From positions 434,001-498,000 of the forward strand of contig CAJRBF020000002.1 of the NCBI GenBank assembly GCA_907165275.2: a stretch of DNA of 64,000 nucleotides. The letters are read 5' to 3'. Of this stretch, positions 11,265-22,598 are shown piece after piece (within the stretch, counting starts at the first letter, position 1; the number at the start of each line of letters is the position of its first letter). This stretch comes from Zygaena filipendulae. Taxonomy: Eukaryota; Arthropoda; Insecta; Lepidoptera; Zygaenidae. The position numbers and the translations under genes were made by a program. The notes under the pieces were generated by a model, which saw only the letters and a program-made list of their open reading frames with translations, ran no database searches and had not been told where the DNA came from.

Positions 11265-12274
11265 CCAACTTAGGCGTTTAAGAAAAAGATCTGCAAGTCT
11301 GCCTCAGAGCCTACACGTACTACATACTATTTATAATATTTGCAGCCGACATCATTAATGCAATTTATCATTGCAAATACCACATATATGCAGATGATGT
11401 ACAAATATACATGTCTTTTAAACCATCGGACCATAATGAGGCTCAAAATATAATCAACGCTGATCTCAGCCGGATAGCATCGTGGGCAGAAAGGAACTGT
11501 TTATGCCTTAACCCCACTAAGACTAAATACATCTTGTTTGGGACAAAACAAAAATTAGCCAGCTTACCGCAGTTAAACCTTTCACTATCGGGGCAGCCTA
11601 TTGAGAGAGTATATGAGGCACGTAATCTCGGTTTGCTGCTGGATGAGGATCTAAGATACGAAAAACTCGTATCCAATATTGTTCGCAACTGTTTTTACAG
11701 ATTAAAAGTTCTCTATAAAATTCGTGCATTTCTCAATGAAAAGTTGCGTATTCAATTAATAGAAACACTCGTTCTTTCTAAACTTAATTATGCAGACACG
11801 ATTTACGGCCCACGCCTTTATAAAAAAACCAGCAACCTACTTCAAAGAGTTCAAAACGCTTGTGCACGATTCTGTTTTGATATACCCTCTCGCAGTCATG
11901 TGACCCCCTTCCTCAATTCGTATAAAATTATGAAGGTTAAAACGAGATGTAAGTTACACTTGGCTTGCTTATTGTTTAAACTTATACACCTAAAAACACC
12001 TGGGTACTTATATGAGAAATTGTGTTGGGTGGGAGCTCACAGGCTGGCCAAGCGAAGACAATGCTCCCAGGTCCTAAGTCTCCAGCGCGGTGGCTCGGCG
12101 GCGTTCCGTGGCAGCTTCCGGTACGCGGCTTCCAAGTGTTGGAATAATATCCCACCTCCCATTAGGAATCTACAATCAATAGGCAGTTTTAAGCGTGCAC
12201 TTAAAGGCTATTTAATCGATTTACAATTGAAATATGAAAGTTTGCCAAATAATCATAATGAATCTTTTATTTAA
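11265..12274 (+). pseudogene. Jockey/CR1-like LINE, 5'-truncated RT
   Basis: The plus-strand frame includes HIYADDVQIYM near 11380 (catalytic YADD), ERNCLCLNPTKTKYILFG, RNLGLLLDEDL, YADTIYGPRL and FRYAASKCWNNIPP, and ends with TAA at 12274. The stretch before about 11340 matches only after a frame change, so the copy is damaged as well as truncated. It faces the RTE fragment head to head (junction near 11240-11265). Confidence 0.75.
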
Positions 12275-12497
12275 TCTGTACTCACCGAGTGACCTGCTGC
12301 CAGATGTGGGTAGGTGGTTATTGTCACTATTGGCAACGCTGCCGGATGATCGCGCCCGGCTTCGCAAAACGCACTGTCGAGTGCCGTCGGCCGACTGAAT
12401 CGAGAACGAACACGGCGCGGTGCGTTTTTTTGATCATAATAATTATATATTTTCACATCTAGGTACCCTCACCCAAAATTTGTATAATTATGTATTT
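12275..12497. other. LINE 3' flank
   Basis: Probably the 3' UTR of the LINE above; it contains CTGCCAGATGTGGGTAGG and a CG-rich block, with no frame and no clear poly(A). Confidence 0.3.
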
Positions 12498-12934
12498 GTC
12501 GGCGAGAGGGTAGTTTCGTTATCAATAACGTTTCCCGCCGACGTATAGTAGTCGTTCGTTCCCCCGCTCCACTCCATTGCCCGACTCGTCTTTGTTAGAA
12601 CTTGATATAAAACGCGGGTATGCGTAAGCCACGGGTCATTGTTACTTTGTGTTCGGTTCAGTGCAGTTATATATAGTGTCGTATCAATCTAGAGTGGCTA
12701 TAGTGATTACGTGTGCTGTGTCATCTAATACTTTCCAGAGGTTTGCTTAAGTCGGGAGCACGGGCAGTGGAGGTGAGCGTTCATGCATTGTAAAGGGGCC
12801 CCATTAAACCTACACCTGGGTCGCAAGTCCCAGGCACTGCTCCGTGTTCCCTACGGATATCTGGTATACTGTATTATCTATAACTATGTTGGTGCAATTG
12901 CTTATTATAGTTTCCTATTCCTATCATTATTTCC
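12498..12934 (+). repeat. Dispersed repeat, about 430 bp, copy 1
   Basis: Begins with a hairpin-prone block GTCGGCG...CGCCGAC, then reads through ATGCATTGTAAAGGGGCCCC and CCCTACGGATATCTGGTA. The same sequence recurs at 20231-20688 with few differences. A short frame from 12783 is shared by both copies but decays after the common part, so I do not call it a gene. Confidence 0.85.
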
Positions 12935-13365
12935 TACACATTTATTGTGTAATGTATATAACTCCCCACCTACTGATGTGTCTATATATTGTATTTTATG
13001 GTTTGTTTATGATAGGTATATTATTATTTATATTAAATCGGAGATGTAATTGTATTTTTATGTAGGTTCTTGGTATTGTGGTTTATGTATATATGTTACC
13101 CTAGTTTATCTATATAGACTTTTTTTTAACTCATACAAAAGTTATTTAATTATTTTTTTTTCACTGTGCGCCCACACCCGTGACGCCACACGCGGCTCCA
13201 GCGGAAGACCAGCGTCGGGCCCCAAATGGTTCCCGGCTTATGCTGAGCTGGTTGCCTTTTTGTTGCGACAGTTTGTGCTGCTTTTTGTTAACCCATTTTA
13301 TTTTATTTTATTGTAGTCGTAACAAATAAACTTTATTTCATTTCATTCATTTCATTTCATTTCAT
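12935..13365 (+). other. No gene; retroposon tail with (ATTTC)n
   Basis: A/T-rich. At 13190-13320 a GC-richer block (GGAAGACCAGCGTCGGG) resembles a common lepidopteran retroposon 3' end. It is followed by AATAAACTTTATTTC and an ATTTC microsatellite at 13335-13365. Confidence 0.45.
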
Positions 13366-13799
13366 AATCTATTGCTTATTACGAGGTGAATTATTTATAT
13401 ACATTGTCTTATTTATTATTATCTACTCTACAACATTAGAGTACAGAGGTACAGGACTACTTAGCTAAGGTTATTATTTTACAAGTTCTGGTGACAAATG
13501 TCACCGGCCACACGTGTCCCCGACGGTGACCCGTGTCCCGGGGACAGTTGTCCCCCTAAGGTTACAGCGGAGTAGTGTTTATAGTTTAATCTATTGCTTA
13601 TTACGAGGTGAATTATTTATATACATTGTCTTATTTATTATTATCTAGTCTACAACATTAGAGTTCAGAGGTACAGGATTACTTAGCTAAGGTTATTATG
13701 ATACGAGTTCTGGTGACAAATGTCACCGGCCACACGTGTCCCCGACGGTGACCCGTGTCCCGGGGACAGTTGTCCCCCTAAGGTTACAGCGGAGTAGTG

Positions 13800-14588
13800 T
13801 GTTAAATTATTAGCATTAGTAAGGATACCTAGTAAATAAAACAACCTGATTTTAACAAAACTACTCCTTTGTGTCTGTATTACCAATTATAATAAAAACT
13901 CTTTGATATAATTTGTATCAAATTCTATAATAATCAAAGCCAGTATAGATAAGCAATAGGAATCTCAAAACATGTTACGCACAAAGTAATCAAATCTCTG
14001 AAGATAAAGTTAAGCTTGAACAGTATATTTATTTATTTAGTATATTTGGATTTGCCTCTTGGTCCTCAATAAAAATTCAGAAACTTAAATAATTAGTAAA
14101 TAAATAAATATAATATATAATTAATTGATTAAAATTGTTATGTTGTATGGAACTATGGATTTCTGAAATAAATAAAGATTATTATTATTATATTTTATGA
14201 GAACAATACAGTAATCACAATTATTATTACAAGCATTAAATAGAGCCAAAACTGTCTACCAATACTTAACTTTCGATGTTATGATGTCTTCCATCTAGGA
14301 AATCACCAGCACCACTGACTCGATCCTTTGTTGCTGCCATTATGTAAACATGTTCTCCCGCGCGTTTTTCCCGCTATCTCAAATAACATTTTATTTACTC
14401 TACAGTCTATGAATTCACAATGTTGCCAGTTATTAAATATGAATTGGCCATGGAAATGCAATTTAAATCACTTTAATAAACATTGGTATAATTATTTAAA
14501 TTAAGAATCACAATACATAGCATAAGAATCATAATAATATTAATCAATTTTAATATATTAGTACAGAATACCTAAATCACTATTCACA
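13800..14588 (-). mobile_element. Solo LTR, copy 2, with AGTG target duplication
   Basis: On the minus strand this is the same LTR as 3937-4566, here starting TGTTAAATTATTAGC in plus-strand reading and ending ATTCACA. AGTG is present on both sides (13796-13799, 14589-14592). The neighbouring tandem unit at 13561-13590 shows the uninterrupted site with a single AGTG. The 4-bp duplication suggests a Gypsy-type parent. Confidence 0.9.
14031..14190 (+). mobile_element. Small A/T-rich insertion inside solo LTR copy 2
   Basis: Copy 1 of the LTR is continuous at the corresponding point, so this 160-bp block inserted later. It ends GAAATAAATAAAGATTATTATTATTAT, like a LINE 3' tail with a simple-sequence end, and TATTT-like sequence flanks both sides. 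Confidence 0.65.
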
Positions 14589-14887
14589 AGTGTTTATAGT
14601 TTAATCTATTGCTTATTACGAGGTGAATTGTCTTATTTATTATTATCTAGTCTACAGCATTAGAGTTCAGAGGTACAGGATTACTTAGCTAAGGTTATTA
14701 TGATACGAGTTCTGGTGACAAATGTCCCCGGCCACACGTGCCCCCAACGGCGACCCGTGTCCCGGGGACAGTCATCCCCCTAAGGTTACAGAGGTTAATA
14801 CAAGTTCTGGTGACAAGTGTCACCGGCCACACGCGTCACCGGCGGTGACCCGTGTCCCGGGGACAGTTGTCCCCTTAAGGTTACACA

Positions 14888-15284
14888 GGTTATTATAAGG
14901 GCATTGAGTTTAATCAGCTATTTACATAGTTTGCTTAAAACAGTAATAGTGTTGCGTTAGTAGCTTATGATACAATTAAAGAATAGTATTTACAAATTAA
15001 GTCTTAATTATTATTAGCTTAACTTAAACATTAAAATATAAGAGAACAAAAGCACGTGGTTATTTGTCTGAGGTTATGAGGGTACAGGTCTCAGTGACGA
15101 GTGTCCCTGGCGACACGAGTCTCCCAAGGGGGACCCGTGTCCCCGGGGACAATCGTCTCCGGACGTTACGGAGGTTGCTCTAGTGACATATTTGCGAAAC
15201 AAAGGTTGATATTATGTAATGGCGGGATCATATTCTATTATCTTAGCTACTATCTATTATCTTATCATGCATTTTTTATTATTA
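14888..15284. other. No gene; diverged GTGTCC repeat
   Basis: Contains a diverged unit of the upstream array at 15061-15180 (GTGACGAGTGTCC...CCCCGGGGAC) and A/T-rich spacer. Confidence 0.4.
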
Positions 15285-15677
15285 TACAGGGTGTAAAAAG
15301 ACCGGCGACATAACCGCTATGAATCCATATAAAATAGTAATTAAAGTTATTCTGCAGTAAAAATATTGTTGGGAAATCTAATTTTATTTTTAGGTTAAAA
15401 AAAATAAATAATTTACAGCGCGCAATGTACTCGCAAATCGCGCTCCATCGCGCTCATCGCGCGTCGGCCGACCGGTCGGGCAACCCGACCGCGGCGCGTG
15501 CACACCGCGTCACCGAGAGCGCATTCAAATTAGCTAAATACCTACTTCGATGCTATTTGGTTTCGGAACTAATAACTAGGTAGCCCGCAACTGCATACAC
15601 AAGAAAATGTAGAATTTAGGTACTATCAGTATGATTTAATTAGGTGATTTGTTTACAACTGCTAGGTACTTACTTAC

Positions 15678-16169
15678 CTACTCGTCGGCTTCATCAGGAA
15701 CTGGTCTCTCGACTCGAACGAGGCACTGTTCGAATTGACGGCCTTCTTCGTGGATGCATGTTCGCGCTCTCAATAAGGTATTCTGGTGCACCAGCTGCAG
15801 AATACCTTCCTGTTTCGACTGTCGCTTGAGTTCCTCTAACACATCCACACACACACGATTCCCTCGTTGCTGCCGTAGTACACGCGAGGCCGTCCGCACT
15901 CCGAGTCGAGGGTTAGCCCTCATTACCGCCAGTATGGCTTCTTCAGCCGCAGCACGTACTGGCCTGCCACCGCCCGGTGCAATAGGCACGATCGGTTGGT
16001 TCTCCCTCACGCGATACACGGCTTGTAAAATTACGCGAGGGTTTCGAGGCTGATGGGCATCAGGATATCTAGTACCATATTGACGAAGAGCTTCGGCAAG
16101 ATTTCCTTCAGCTCTGCCATAACAGTAAAGCATATTCAGATACTCTTCAGCTGAATAATGATACGACAT
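15678..16169 (-). CDS. DUF4817 helix-turn-helix protein, truncated transposase
   Basis: A complete 163-residue frame starts MSYHYSAEEYLNMLYCYG and ends with TAG. Residues 1-60 (YCYGRAEGN, ALRQYGTRYPD, VYRVREN) match the DUF4817 domain found at the N-terminus of insect transposon proteins. Residues 75-120 (GGGRPVRAAAEEAILAVM, ASRVLRQQ) look like a second helix-turn-helix segment. Such proteins normally continue into a DDE-type nuclease; here the frame stops after about 40 further residues without one. It probably could bind DNA but not cut it. The ATG at 16167-16169 is preceded by A/T-rich sequence. Confidence is in the domain, not in expression. Confidence 0.65.
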   Translation of the reverse strand: MSYHYSAEEYLNMLYCYGRAEGNLAEALRQYGTRYPDAHQPRNPRVILQAVYRVRENQPIVPIAPGGGRPVRAAAEEAILAVMRANPRLGVRTASRVLRQQRGNRVCVDVLEELKRQSKQEGILQLVHQNTLLRARTCIHEEGRQFEQCLVRVERPVPDEADE

Positions 16170-16730
16170 CGTTCACTCTCTCTTGTCACAACTCACAACA
16201 CAAACAAAATACCTATCTATCAAAAGAAAACTAAATAAAAACACAACTGCACTCAAAACACTCATACCCGGGAAACACTGTTCATTCGGAGACGACCGCG
16301 ATTGAACTAATTTACCTAGATTTATTCGCAAAAGAACAAGTTAGTACCTACTTTACGTGACTACAGACTAGAGATGTCCCCACGCAAATTATCCCCGTCC
16401 GATTCGATAAATAATTTATTTTTTATTTTTGGAAAGTTCAATTAATTTATTAAAGATTAGATTACTACGAACTTAAAAATAATTTCAATACACAAATAAT
16501 GAAATTAATAAAGAAATAAGTAGGTACTCAGTGTAAATCATCATTCAGTAATTTAATTTGAAATGAAAACGTATTAACAATAACTAAGCGTCATTTATTA
16601 GCAAAGAAAAGGATAAATTTAGATTATTAAATAAAAAAATTAAACTGTTCTTCCTCTAGAGGCAAAAAATATTAAATAATTAATTAATATAATATTAATT
16701 AATTATTTATATTAATATTAATCAAATTTC

Positions 16731-18480
16731 AAATTTCAAATTGCTTTATTTCGATTTAGGCCTCATAAAGGCACCTACGAATGTCAGTATTAGATACAGG
16801 CAGTAACACATTATAGTATAAATATACTGTACAACAAAGCGTGATCTATACGCAATACTATGAGCTATGATCAAAGACATATACAATGCTATGAGCAATA
16901 TTATGACATTCTATAGGAATGAGCAATGACATTTGTTGACCTTGAGCCACGAAAAATACACCCCGACAGCAAAGAAAAATCAAAGATAATGTCAATAGTT
17001 TGAATTACATTAAATATAATCATAAACAAAATCAGAATACCTATGTCAAAATAATTGTCATAAATAAAAAATAAAAATAAAAACAACAAATAAAATGTCA
17101 ATAATAAATAATAATATTATGTAAAAAAAAAATCAATTGATTAGTTTGAAATAAACTTACAGTGTAAAACCAAAATATAAATTATACCAATGTATAAATG
17201 TCAATTTTTTATGAAGTATATTAGTTTTTAATATAATAAAATAAAACAAAAATAAGTCAACTCAAATAAAATGTCAATGAATAAATGTCCAATGTCACGG
17301 TTATTTCCACACGTCTTTGTCCTTTAGATATGCTTCTGTTGTATAATATCCCTTTGCCATCAAAACCTTTCTTACATGAATTTTAAATTTAGTGTCTGTC
17401 AGATCCGTTACTTCCTTTGGTAATTTGTTATAGAAACGAACACAATTCCCCAAAAAGGATTTGCTCGTTCCAGCAAGTCTATAAGCGGGTATTACAATTT
17501 TATATTTGTTTCTAGTGTTCATATTATGGACATCACTATTTAAACTTAACACGCTACGGTTTTTCCTAATGTACATTAAATTCTCGTAAATGTACAGTGA
17601 TGGCAAGGTTAAAATATCAATCAGCTTAACTTTCTCTTTTAGTGAATCTCGTGAATCCATATTGTAAATGGCACGAATAGCCCTCTTCTGCAATATAAAA
17701 ATGGTTTCTACTTCAGCAGCTGATCCCCACAGTAAAATGCCATATGACATTATGCTATGGAAATAAGAAAAATAGACAAGCCTTGCAGTAGCAATATCCG
17801 TCAACTGCCTAATCTTTCTAACGGCGAAAACAGCCGAGCTTAACTTAGCCGCTAAAGTTGTTATGTGTTCTTTCCACTGGAGTTTGTCATCAATTTTTAT
17901 ACCCAGGAACACTGTATCATTAACCAGTTCGATTCTATCACCATTGAATCTAATATTAGTCTCGACTTGAGTTACACCCTTAGTGGTGAATCTCATGCAC
18001 TTAGTTTTGCTCGTATTAAAAGCTAAATTATTTATGGAAAACCAGTTCAACACGTCTGACAGCGCATCGTTCAAACTATTTACTTCCGAATATTTTCTCT
18101 TGACTTTAAAAATAAGAGAAGTGTCATCAGCAAAAAGAATTATGTCAGCTATACCTTTTATGGTCATAGGTAGGTCATTTATGTATATTAAAAATAAAAA
18201 TGGCCCTAAAATTGATCCCTGTGGAATTCCCATTTGGATCTGTGAACCAGCAGATGTTGTACTTTTAATACCTATTTTTTGAGTTCGATTGGTCAAATAT
18301 GACGTAACCATATCCAAAGCTAATCCACGAATTCCATAGTGGTTTAGTTTACGAGTGAGGGTCTGATGATCCACGCAATCCAAGGCCTTAGAGAGGTCAC
18401 AGAAAACGCCAACAGCATCATGTGAGTCCTCCCAAGCCTCATATATGTGAGTCAGTAATAAAGCCCCCGCGTCGGGCTAA
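16731..18480 (-). mobile_element. 5'-truncated LINE nested in the DUF4817 transposon
   Basis: The 3' end lies at about 16731, where GCTTTATTTCGATTTAGGCC matches the 3' end of the LINE fragment at 22403-22598. Coding sequence runs 18478-17301 and the rest is 3' UTR. TAATCAA occurs at both flanks (about 16721 and 18484) and may be the target duplication. It belongs to the same family as 42375-43822. Confidence 0.7.
17301..18478 (-). pseudogene. LINE reverse transcriptase, N-terminally truncated
   Basis: The frame is open from DAG-LLLTHIYEAWEDS at about 18475 to the stop at 17301, about 390 residues. It contains VFCDLSKALDCVDH, GIPQGSILGPFLFLIYINDLP, IILFADDTSLIF (catalytic FADD), VFLGIKIDDKLQW and YGILLWGS. 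No stop interrupts the retained part. The endonuclease and RT N-terminus are absent because of 5' truncation. Closely related to the plus-strand copy at 42375. The clade is Jockey/CR1-like; I cannot fix it further. Confidence 0.8.
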
Positions 18481-19733
18481 CTAATCAATAACTAATATCT
18501 AATCGAGTTATTTAAGATATTTTTTTTATGAATTGTATGTACATAATTTGATACAATAACCAACATACAGTCATCTTTCAACATTAAATAACGATATACA
18601 ATTTTGTTTCGATATTTCTAATCAGCTTCTACCACAACACTAGCTGTAGGCGGCACCTGTGTGCAATGCGAGAGCGGGCAGAGAGCGGTGTCTTTGATGC
18701 CCGCCGCGACTAGGTGTAGGTAGCAATTTCTTTGACAAAGGCCGCGCGCGCACTCTCCGAAAGGAAAGCATTTCGGCAAGTTGAAAATTAAATTTGATAC
18801 GGCTCCTCTCTGAAGAAGGAACCTGAGAACTTTCTATTGCAAGCCGGCTGGTTACAGAATCTGTATCTAATTATTTAAAACGGCCGTAAATTAACTAGAC
18901 CGTAATTCAAAACTCCTATTATTTCATTATTTCGGCAAGTGCAATCACTATCCAGATGGTGTAGCGCGTAAACCAGACTACTCACTGCACACTCCCGATT
19001 ATACCGGCTTCAAATCCTAACAACGATTACTTCGTAATGATCTTTTTGTGCAATATTTTTTTTTACTTTTTAGCTAATGATTATTATTTTCCTGAAAATC
19101 TACTTTTCAGTGTCGGTTTTACTTACTCATCTAAAATTTTTAAAAACGTTATTTTCAACGCGGAATTTACGGTTTTTTCACTGTGGTAACAAGATAGGCC
19201 TCGATACTCGTTGTTTTTCCGAAATACCTACTCACTTATCGCATTTTCCAGTCACGTGTGTCATCTCCCCAGTCGCCCGCCAGTCAAATAATCCAGAATT
19301 ATCAAAGATTGCACTACAATAATAATTGTTGTAGGTAGATTGATCATTGTCGTGTTATATTTTGATGCGCGGGACTCGACGGGGGTGGCGCGGCGGCGGC
19401 AATGCGGGGGGGGAGAGGCGTCAATGACTCGTGTCCGTACGTGACCTCTGCGTGAGAGCTACTCGCTCGCCCCGCCCGTGCGTTGTACATTGAATTATCT
19501 TTCTTTGTAGCCTTGTTTTAGTTGCAAATAATTGAAATAACTACCAAGTTACTTAAGAGAAAATATTGATCACGTGATACACTACAAAAATATGCAATAA
19601 TTAGAACTAAATTTACGAAACTTTGAGGCTTAATATCTTGAAAACCGTTGATTTCCCAGCTGAATTTCCACGTCTAAAATGTTCGTACTGGTGTAGGGAA
19701 TATCGTAGTTTCGGATATGTCGGAGGTTTGTTG
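18481..19733. other. DUF4817 transposon arm without genes
   Basis: Holds a short GC-rich block (GGCGCGGCGGCGGC near 19386) and otherwise A/T-rich sequence. No frame with a recognisable domain; the DDE part of the transposase is not here. Confidence 0.45.
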
Positions 19734-19745
19734 ACACCCTGTATA

Positions 19746-20044
19746 TTACAAGATTATATAAAATTATCCTTATTTTTTTTATTTTTTTTTATTTAAGGTT
19801 CACCAAACTGGACAATACACATATAAAACACTTAAAAAAAACTTATTTCACAATTTTAGAACAGTGTACGACCTTCTCGAGGTGAACACAACCTGCACCT
19901 AAAGTAGTGCCACAGTAAAAAACAAACCAAATAAAAATTATCTTATCTTATTTATTTATTATACTTATTTATTATTGTTGTTATTATCTTAACCTAAAGT
20001 CCTTTATTAATGTCCCTTGGTCCCCGTTCCGGTGACGTCCGTTA
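19746..20044. other. No gene; A/T-rich spacer
   Basis: Contains T runs and the (TTA)n-rich lead-in that precedes each 17-bp GTCA minisatellite in this window. Confidence 0.4.
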
Positions 20045-20120
20045 CCTGAGCAACATCCGTCACAATCACTGAGCAACGTTAGTCACTCAGCAACATCTGT
20101 CACTCAGTCACATTCGTCAC
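20045..20120 (+). repeat. 17-bp GTCA minisatellite, copy 1
   Basis: Units such as CTGAGCAACATCCGTCA, CTGAGCAACGTTAGTCA and CTCAGCAACATCTGTCA follow each other with one 6-base interruption. Confidence 0.85.
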
Positions 20121-20230
20121 CGTTACTGATACTGACTACTATTTATTATCTTTATTGTTATTATTGTTATTATTGTTATTGTCTTACTAACTACTATCTA
20201 TTACCCTCTTTTTTTTTAATATATATATAT

Positions 20231-20688
20231 GTCGGCGTGAGGGTAGTTTCGTTATCAATAACGTTTCCCGCCGACGTATAATAGTCGTCCGTTCCCCCGC
20301 TCCACTCCATTGCCCGACTCGACTCGTCTTTGTTAGAACTCGATATAAATGCGGGTAAACGTTAGCCACGTGTCATTGTTACTTTGTGTTCGGTTCCGTG
20401 CAGTTATAGTGTCGTATCAGTATCGTATCAATCTAGAGTGGCTATAGTGATTACGTGTGCTGTGCTGTGTCATCTAATACTTTCCAGAGGTTTGCTTAAG
20501 TCGGGAGCACGGGCAGTGGAGGTGAGCGTTCATGCATTGTAAAGGGGCCCCATTAAACCTACACCTGGGTCGCAAGTCCCAGGCACTGCTCCGTGTTCCC
20601 TACGGATATCTGGTATGCTGTATTATCTATAACTATGTTGGTGCAATTGCTTATTATAGTTCCATATTCCTATCTATCATTATTTCCG
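20231..20688 (+). repeat. Dispersed repeat, about 430 bp, copy 2
   Basis: Aligns with 12498-12934 from GTCGGCG to the TATTTCC end with few substitutions and short duplications (for example GTATCAGTATCGTATCA). It is preceded by an (AT)n run at 20219-20230. Confidence 0.85.
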
Positions 20689-20737
20689 ACATATATATCA
20701 TACCTTATCTTATTTATTATTATTGTTGTTATCTTAT

Positions 20738-20957
20738 TGTAGTGTTTACCGTCACTACGTATAGGTATAACACAGACTCACTACTACTGCCTGATCCTTG
20801 CGCGAGCGCACGTCCGACTCGCTCCGCGCCTAACAACAGACTACCCCCGGGTGATGTTGACAATCTTTATATATCCCCACGATATTTCTTTATACCCTCT
20901 CTGGGATATATGAGACAACGTATTATATCTACCTACTTAATAGACACAAACACTACA
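20738..20957. mobile_element. 220-bp MITE-like element, copy 1
   Basis: Starts TGTAGTGTTT and ends AAACACTACA, a perfect 10-bp inverted repeat. It is nearly identical to 44592-44811, and the flanks differ, so the ends are well defined. It has no coding capacity. No clear target duplication is seen. Confidence 0.75.
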
Positions 20958-21034
20958 TCTCTTCCTTGTTAACAAATATTTAAACTTGAGAATTTCTAAC
21001 TTAACAACTGGACAATCATTTTTTAATTTTTTTA

Positions 21035-21275
21035 CTAATGATAATAATAGAACAAATATAATAATAATATTAACAACAATAATCCCCCCACAACACATAG
21101 ATCCACCTGATCCCACAGTAAGCCATTAATTATCAGCCTGTGTCGCGGAAACCAAGCAAACGTGGCACTCACCACACAGAACCACATAGCATCACACAAA
21201 GTGCAGCCCCACCGGGAATCGAACCCGGAACCCCCCGACCAGCGGGCAGGCACGGCGACCCACTACGCCGTTTAT
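21035..21275 (-). mobile_element. tRNA-derived SINE
   Basis: On the minus strand an A-box-like GGCGTAGTGGG (21269-21259) is followed after about 33 bases by a B box GGTTCGATTCC (21225-21215), the internal pol III promoter of tRNA genes. The body continues about 180 bp and ends in an (ATT)n-type tail near 21035-21080. The acceptor stem and anticodon do not form a normal tRNA, so this is a SINE head. Confidence 0.75.
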
Positions 21276-22402
21276 TTCATCCTCCTTTCTATCCGTCTCA
21301 TCTCCGCTCTTTTTTTTTTATTAATCTTAAAAAGCTAGAACTCCACTAGATTCCAACCCAGGTTGCAAACCTAGTAGAGGGTACCTAGTAAGTGGGTAAC
21401 GATCGCAGCTCTTTTTTTTTTGGAGGAGCACCCTCAGCACACAGCACCCATCACGACAAGGTAGGTATATGATAACCTTGATTGACAAAGGTATCGAAAC
21501 CTTCGAAATTCCTTTAAGCTCTAATATACTATATAGTTACCTGACAAAGTCTTCGATTCCAATAACTTATATTTATTAGTACCGCCGTGGCGGTACCTCC
21601 ATACAAGCCTACGAGTAAAAGCCTGACTTGCCTAGCTAAATATTCTCTATAACTAGTACATAATAATATATCAGTTCTCACTATATGATCCATATTATCA
21701 ATACTCTCTTTCTAAAAATATTATGCCAAAGTGTTTTAATAGTTTGATTAAACACTAAAATTCCTAATTGAGTTTTAGTGATTTAATAAGAGTACAAACC
21801 CCAATGGAATGTTGACTGTAACATCGTATGACAAAATATGTGAATAGATTAGTATACCCATATCTTTTATTCTTGTTGCATATTTCTACTATTTTCAAGT
21901 AATTTAAAGATTAGGTACCTATAGATATTTTAGAGCCTATACTCCATAGATAAATTAATTTTGTAATAATTATGACTATTTATATTTAAATTTTCTTTTT
22001 TTTTTTTTAAGTAACTTAGCGATTATACTATTCCTCTGTGACATTTGTAAAAACTGATAGAATAAATAAACTTAACTACCTAACTTAAATGATGTTCTTT
22101 AGTAAGCAGATCATTTGAAAATGGCGGGATCGGTTTTAGTGATCGTAATAGTAAAATTGAAAGTTTTTGTAAAAATAGAACTTGGGCAGGACGCCTGTCA
22201 GTTCAGTTAGTGTTATACTTAGAAGAGGACGCCCTTTTATTCGCTCATCTAGGCAAGCAGATACATCGGGCTTGCGTTACTCTACGCATGTTAACTAATT
22301 CATGATTATATAATAGGAAACCAACTAATTGGTAACGAACAGAACTCGAACCCAGTGACTTGCTTAGTTAGCCTATGATAACAGAACCAAGGCATATCAA
22401 AT
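21276..22402. other. No gene recognised; possible old SINE head
   Basis: A/T-rich with T runs at 21310, 21412 and 21998. GGTTCGAGTTC on the minus strand at 22352-22342 resembles a B box and may be a decayed SINE. CAAAGGTATCGAAACCTTCG at 21486 is the inverse of a motif at 6691. Confidence 0.35.
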
Positions 22403-22598
22403 TCAAAATTCAATTGATTTATTTCGATTTAAGCCTCATAAAAGCACTTACAAATGTCACAGTATGACAGGCACTAACATGTAGTACAATTGTACTATAT
22501 AGGTAGGTACCGTACAAACCAAGTGTGATTTATACACAATGCTATGAACCACGGAAAATATAACTCGATAGCAAAGAATAAAATCAAAGATTACAATG
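22403..22598 (-). repeat. LINE 3' end, left part, split by BEL insertion
   Basis: Matches the 3' UTR of the LINE at 16731-17000 (TTATTTCGATTTAAGCCTCA, then ATAAAATCAAAGATTACAATG). It resumes at 33970 beyond the BEL element. Confidence 0.8.

Larger units (their letters stand above)
13366..14887 (+). repeat. 222-bp tandem array with paired palindromes
   Basis: Units start AATCTATTGCTTATTACG at 13366, 13588 and 14603. Unit 2 is split by the solo LTR at 13800-14588, and a partial fourth copy covers 14790-14887. Each unit holds the palindromes GGTGACA-AA-TGTCACC (13490-13505 in unit 1) and GGGGACA-GT-TGTCCCC (13540-13555). A more diverged relative is at 15061-15180. No coding role is visible. Confidence 0.9.
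15285..19743 (-). mobile_element. DUF4817-type DNA transposon, TA target site
   Basis: The left end is TACAGGGTGT (15285-15294) and the right end ACACCCTGTA (19734-19743), each flanked by TA (15283-15284 and 19744-19745). The ten-base inverted ends and TA duplication fit the Tc1/mariner-like group. It encloses the helix-turn-helix ORF at 15678-16169 and a nested LINE at about 16731-18480. No DDE catalytic domain is visible, so this copy is non-autonomous. Only ten terminal bases match, so the pairing of ends is probable but not certain. Confidence 0.6.

Noticed and set aside
12783..13065. Short frames starting MHCKGAPLNLHLG
   Set aside because: The start is shared by both copies of the 430-bp repeat but the downstream part differs completely, so no protein is conserved.
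21215..21269. tRNA gene suggested by A and B boxes
   Set aside because: The arms do not form a cloverleaf with an anticodon loop, and the sequence continues into a SINE body and (ATT)n tail.
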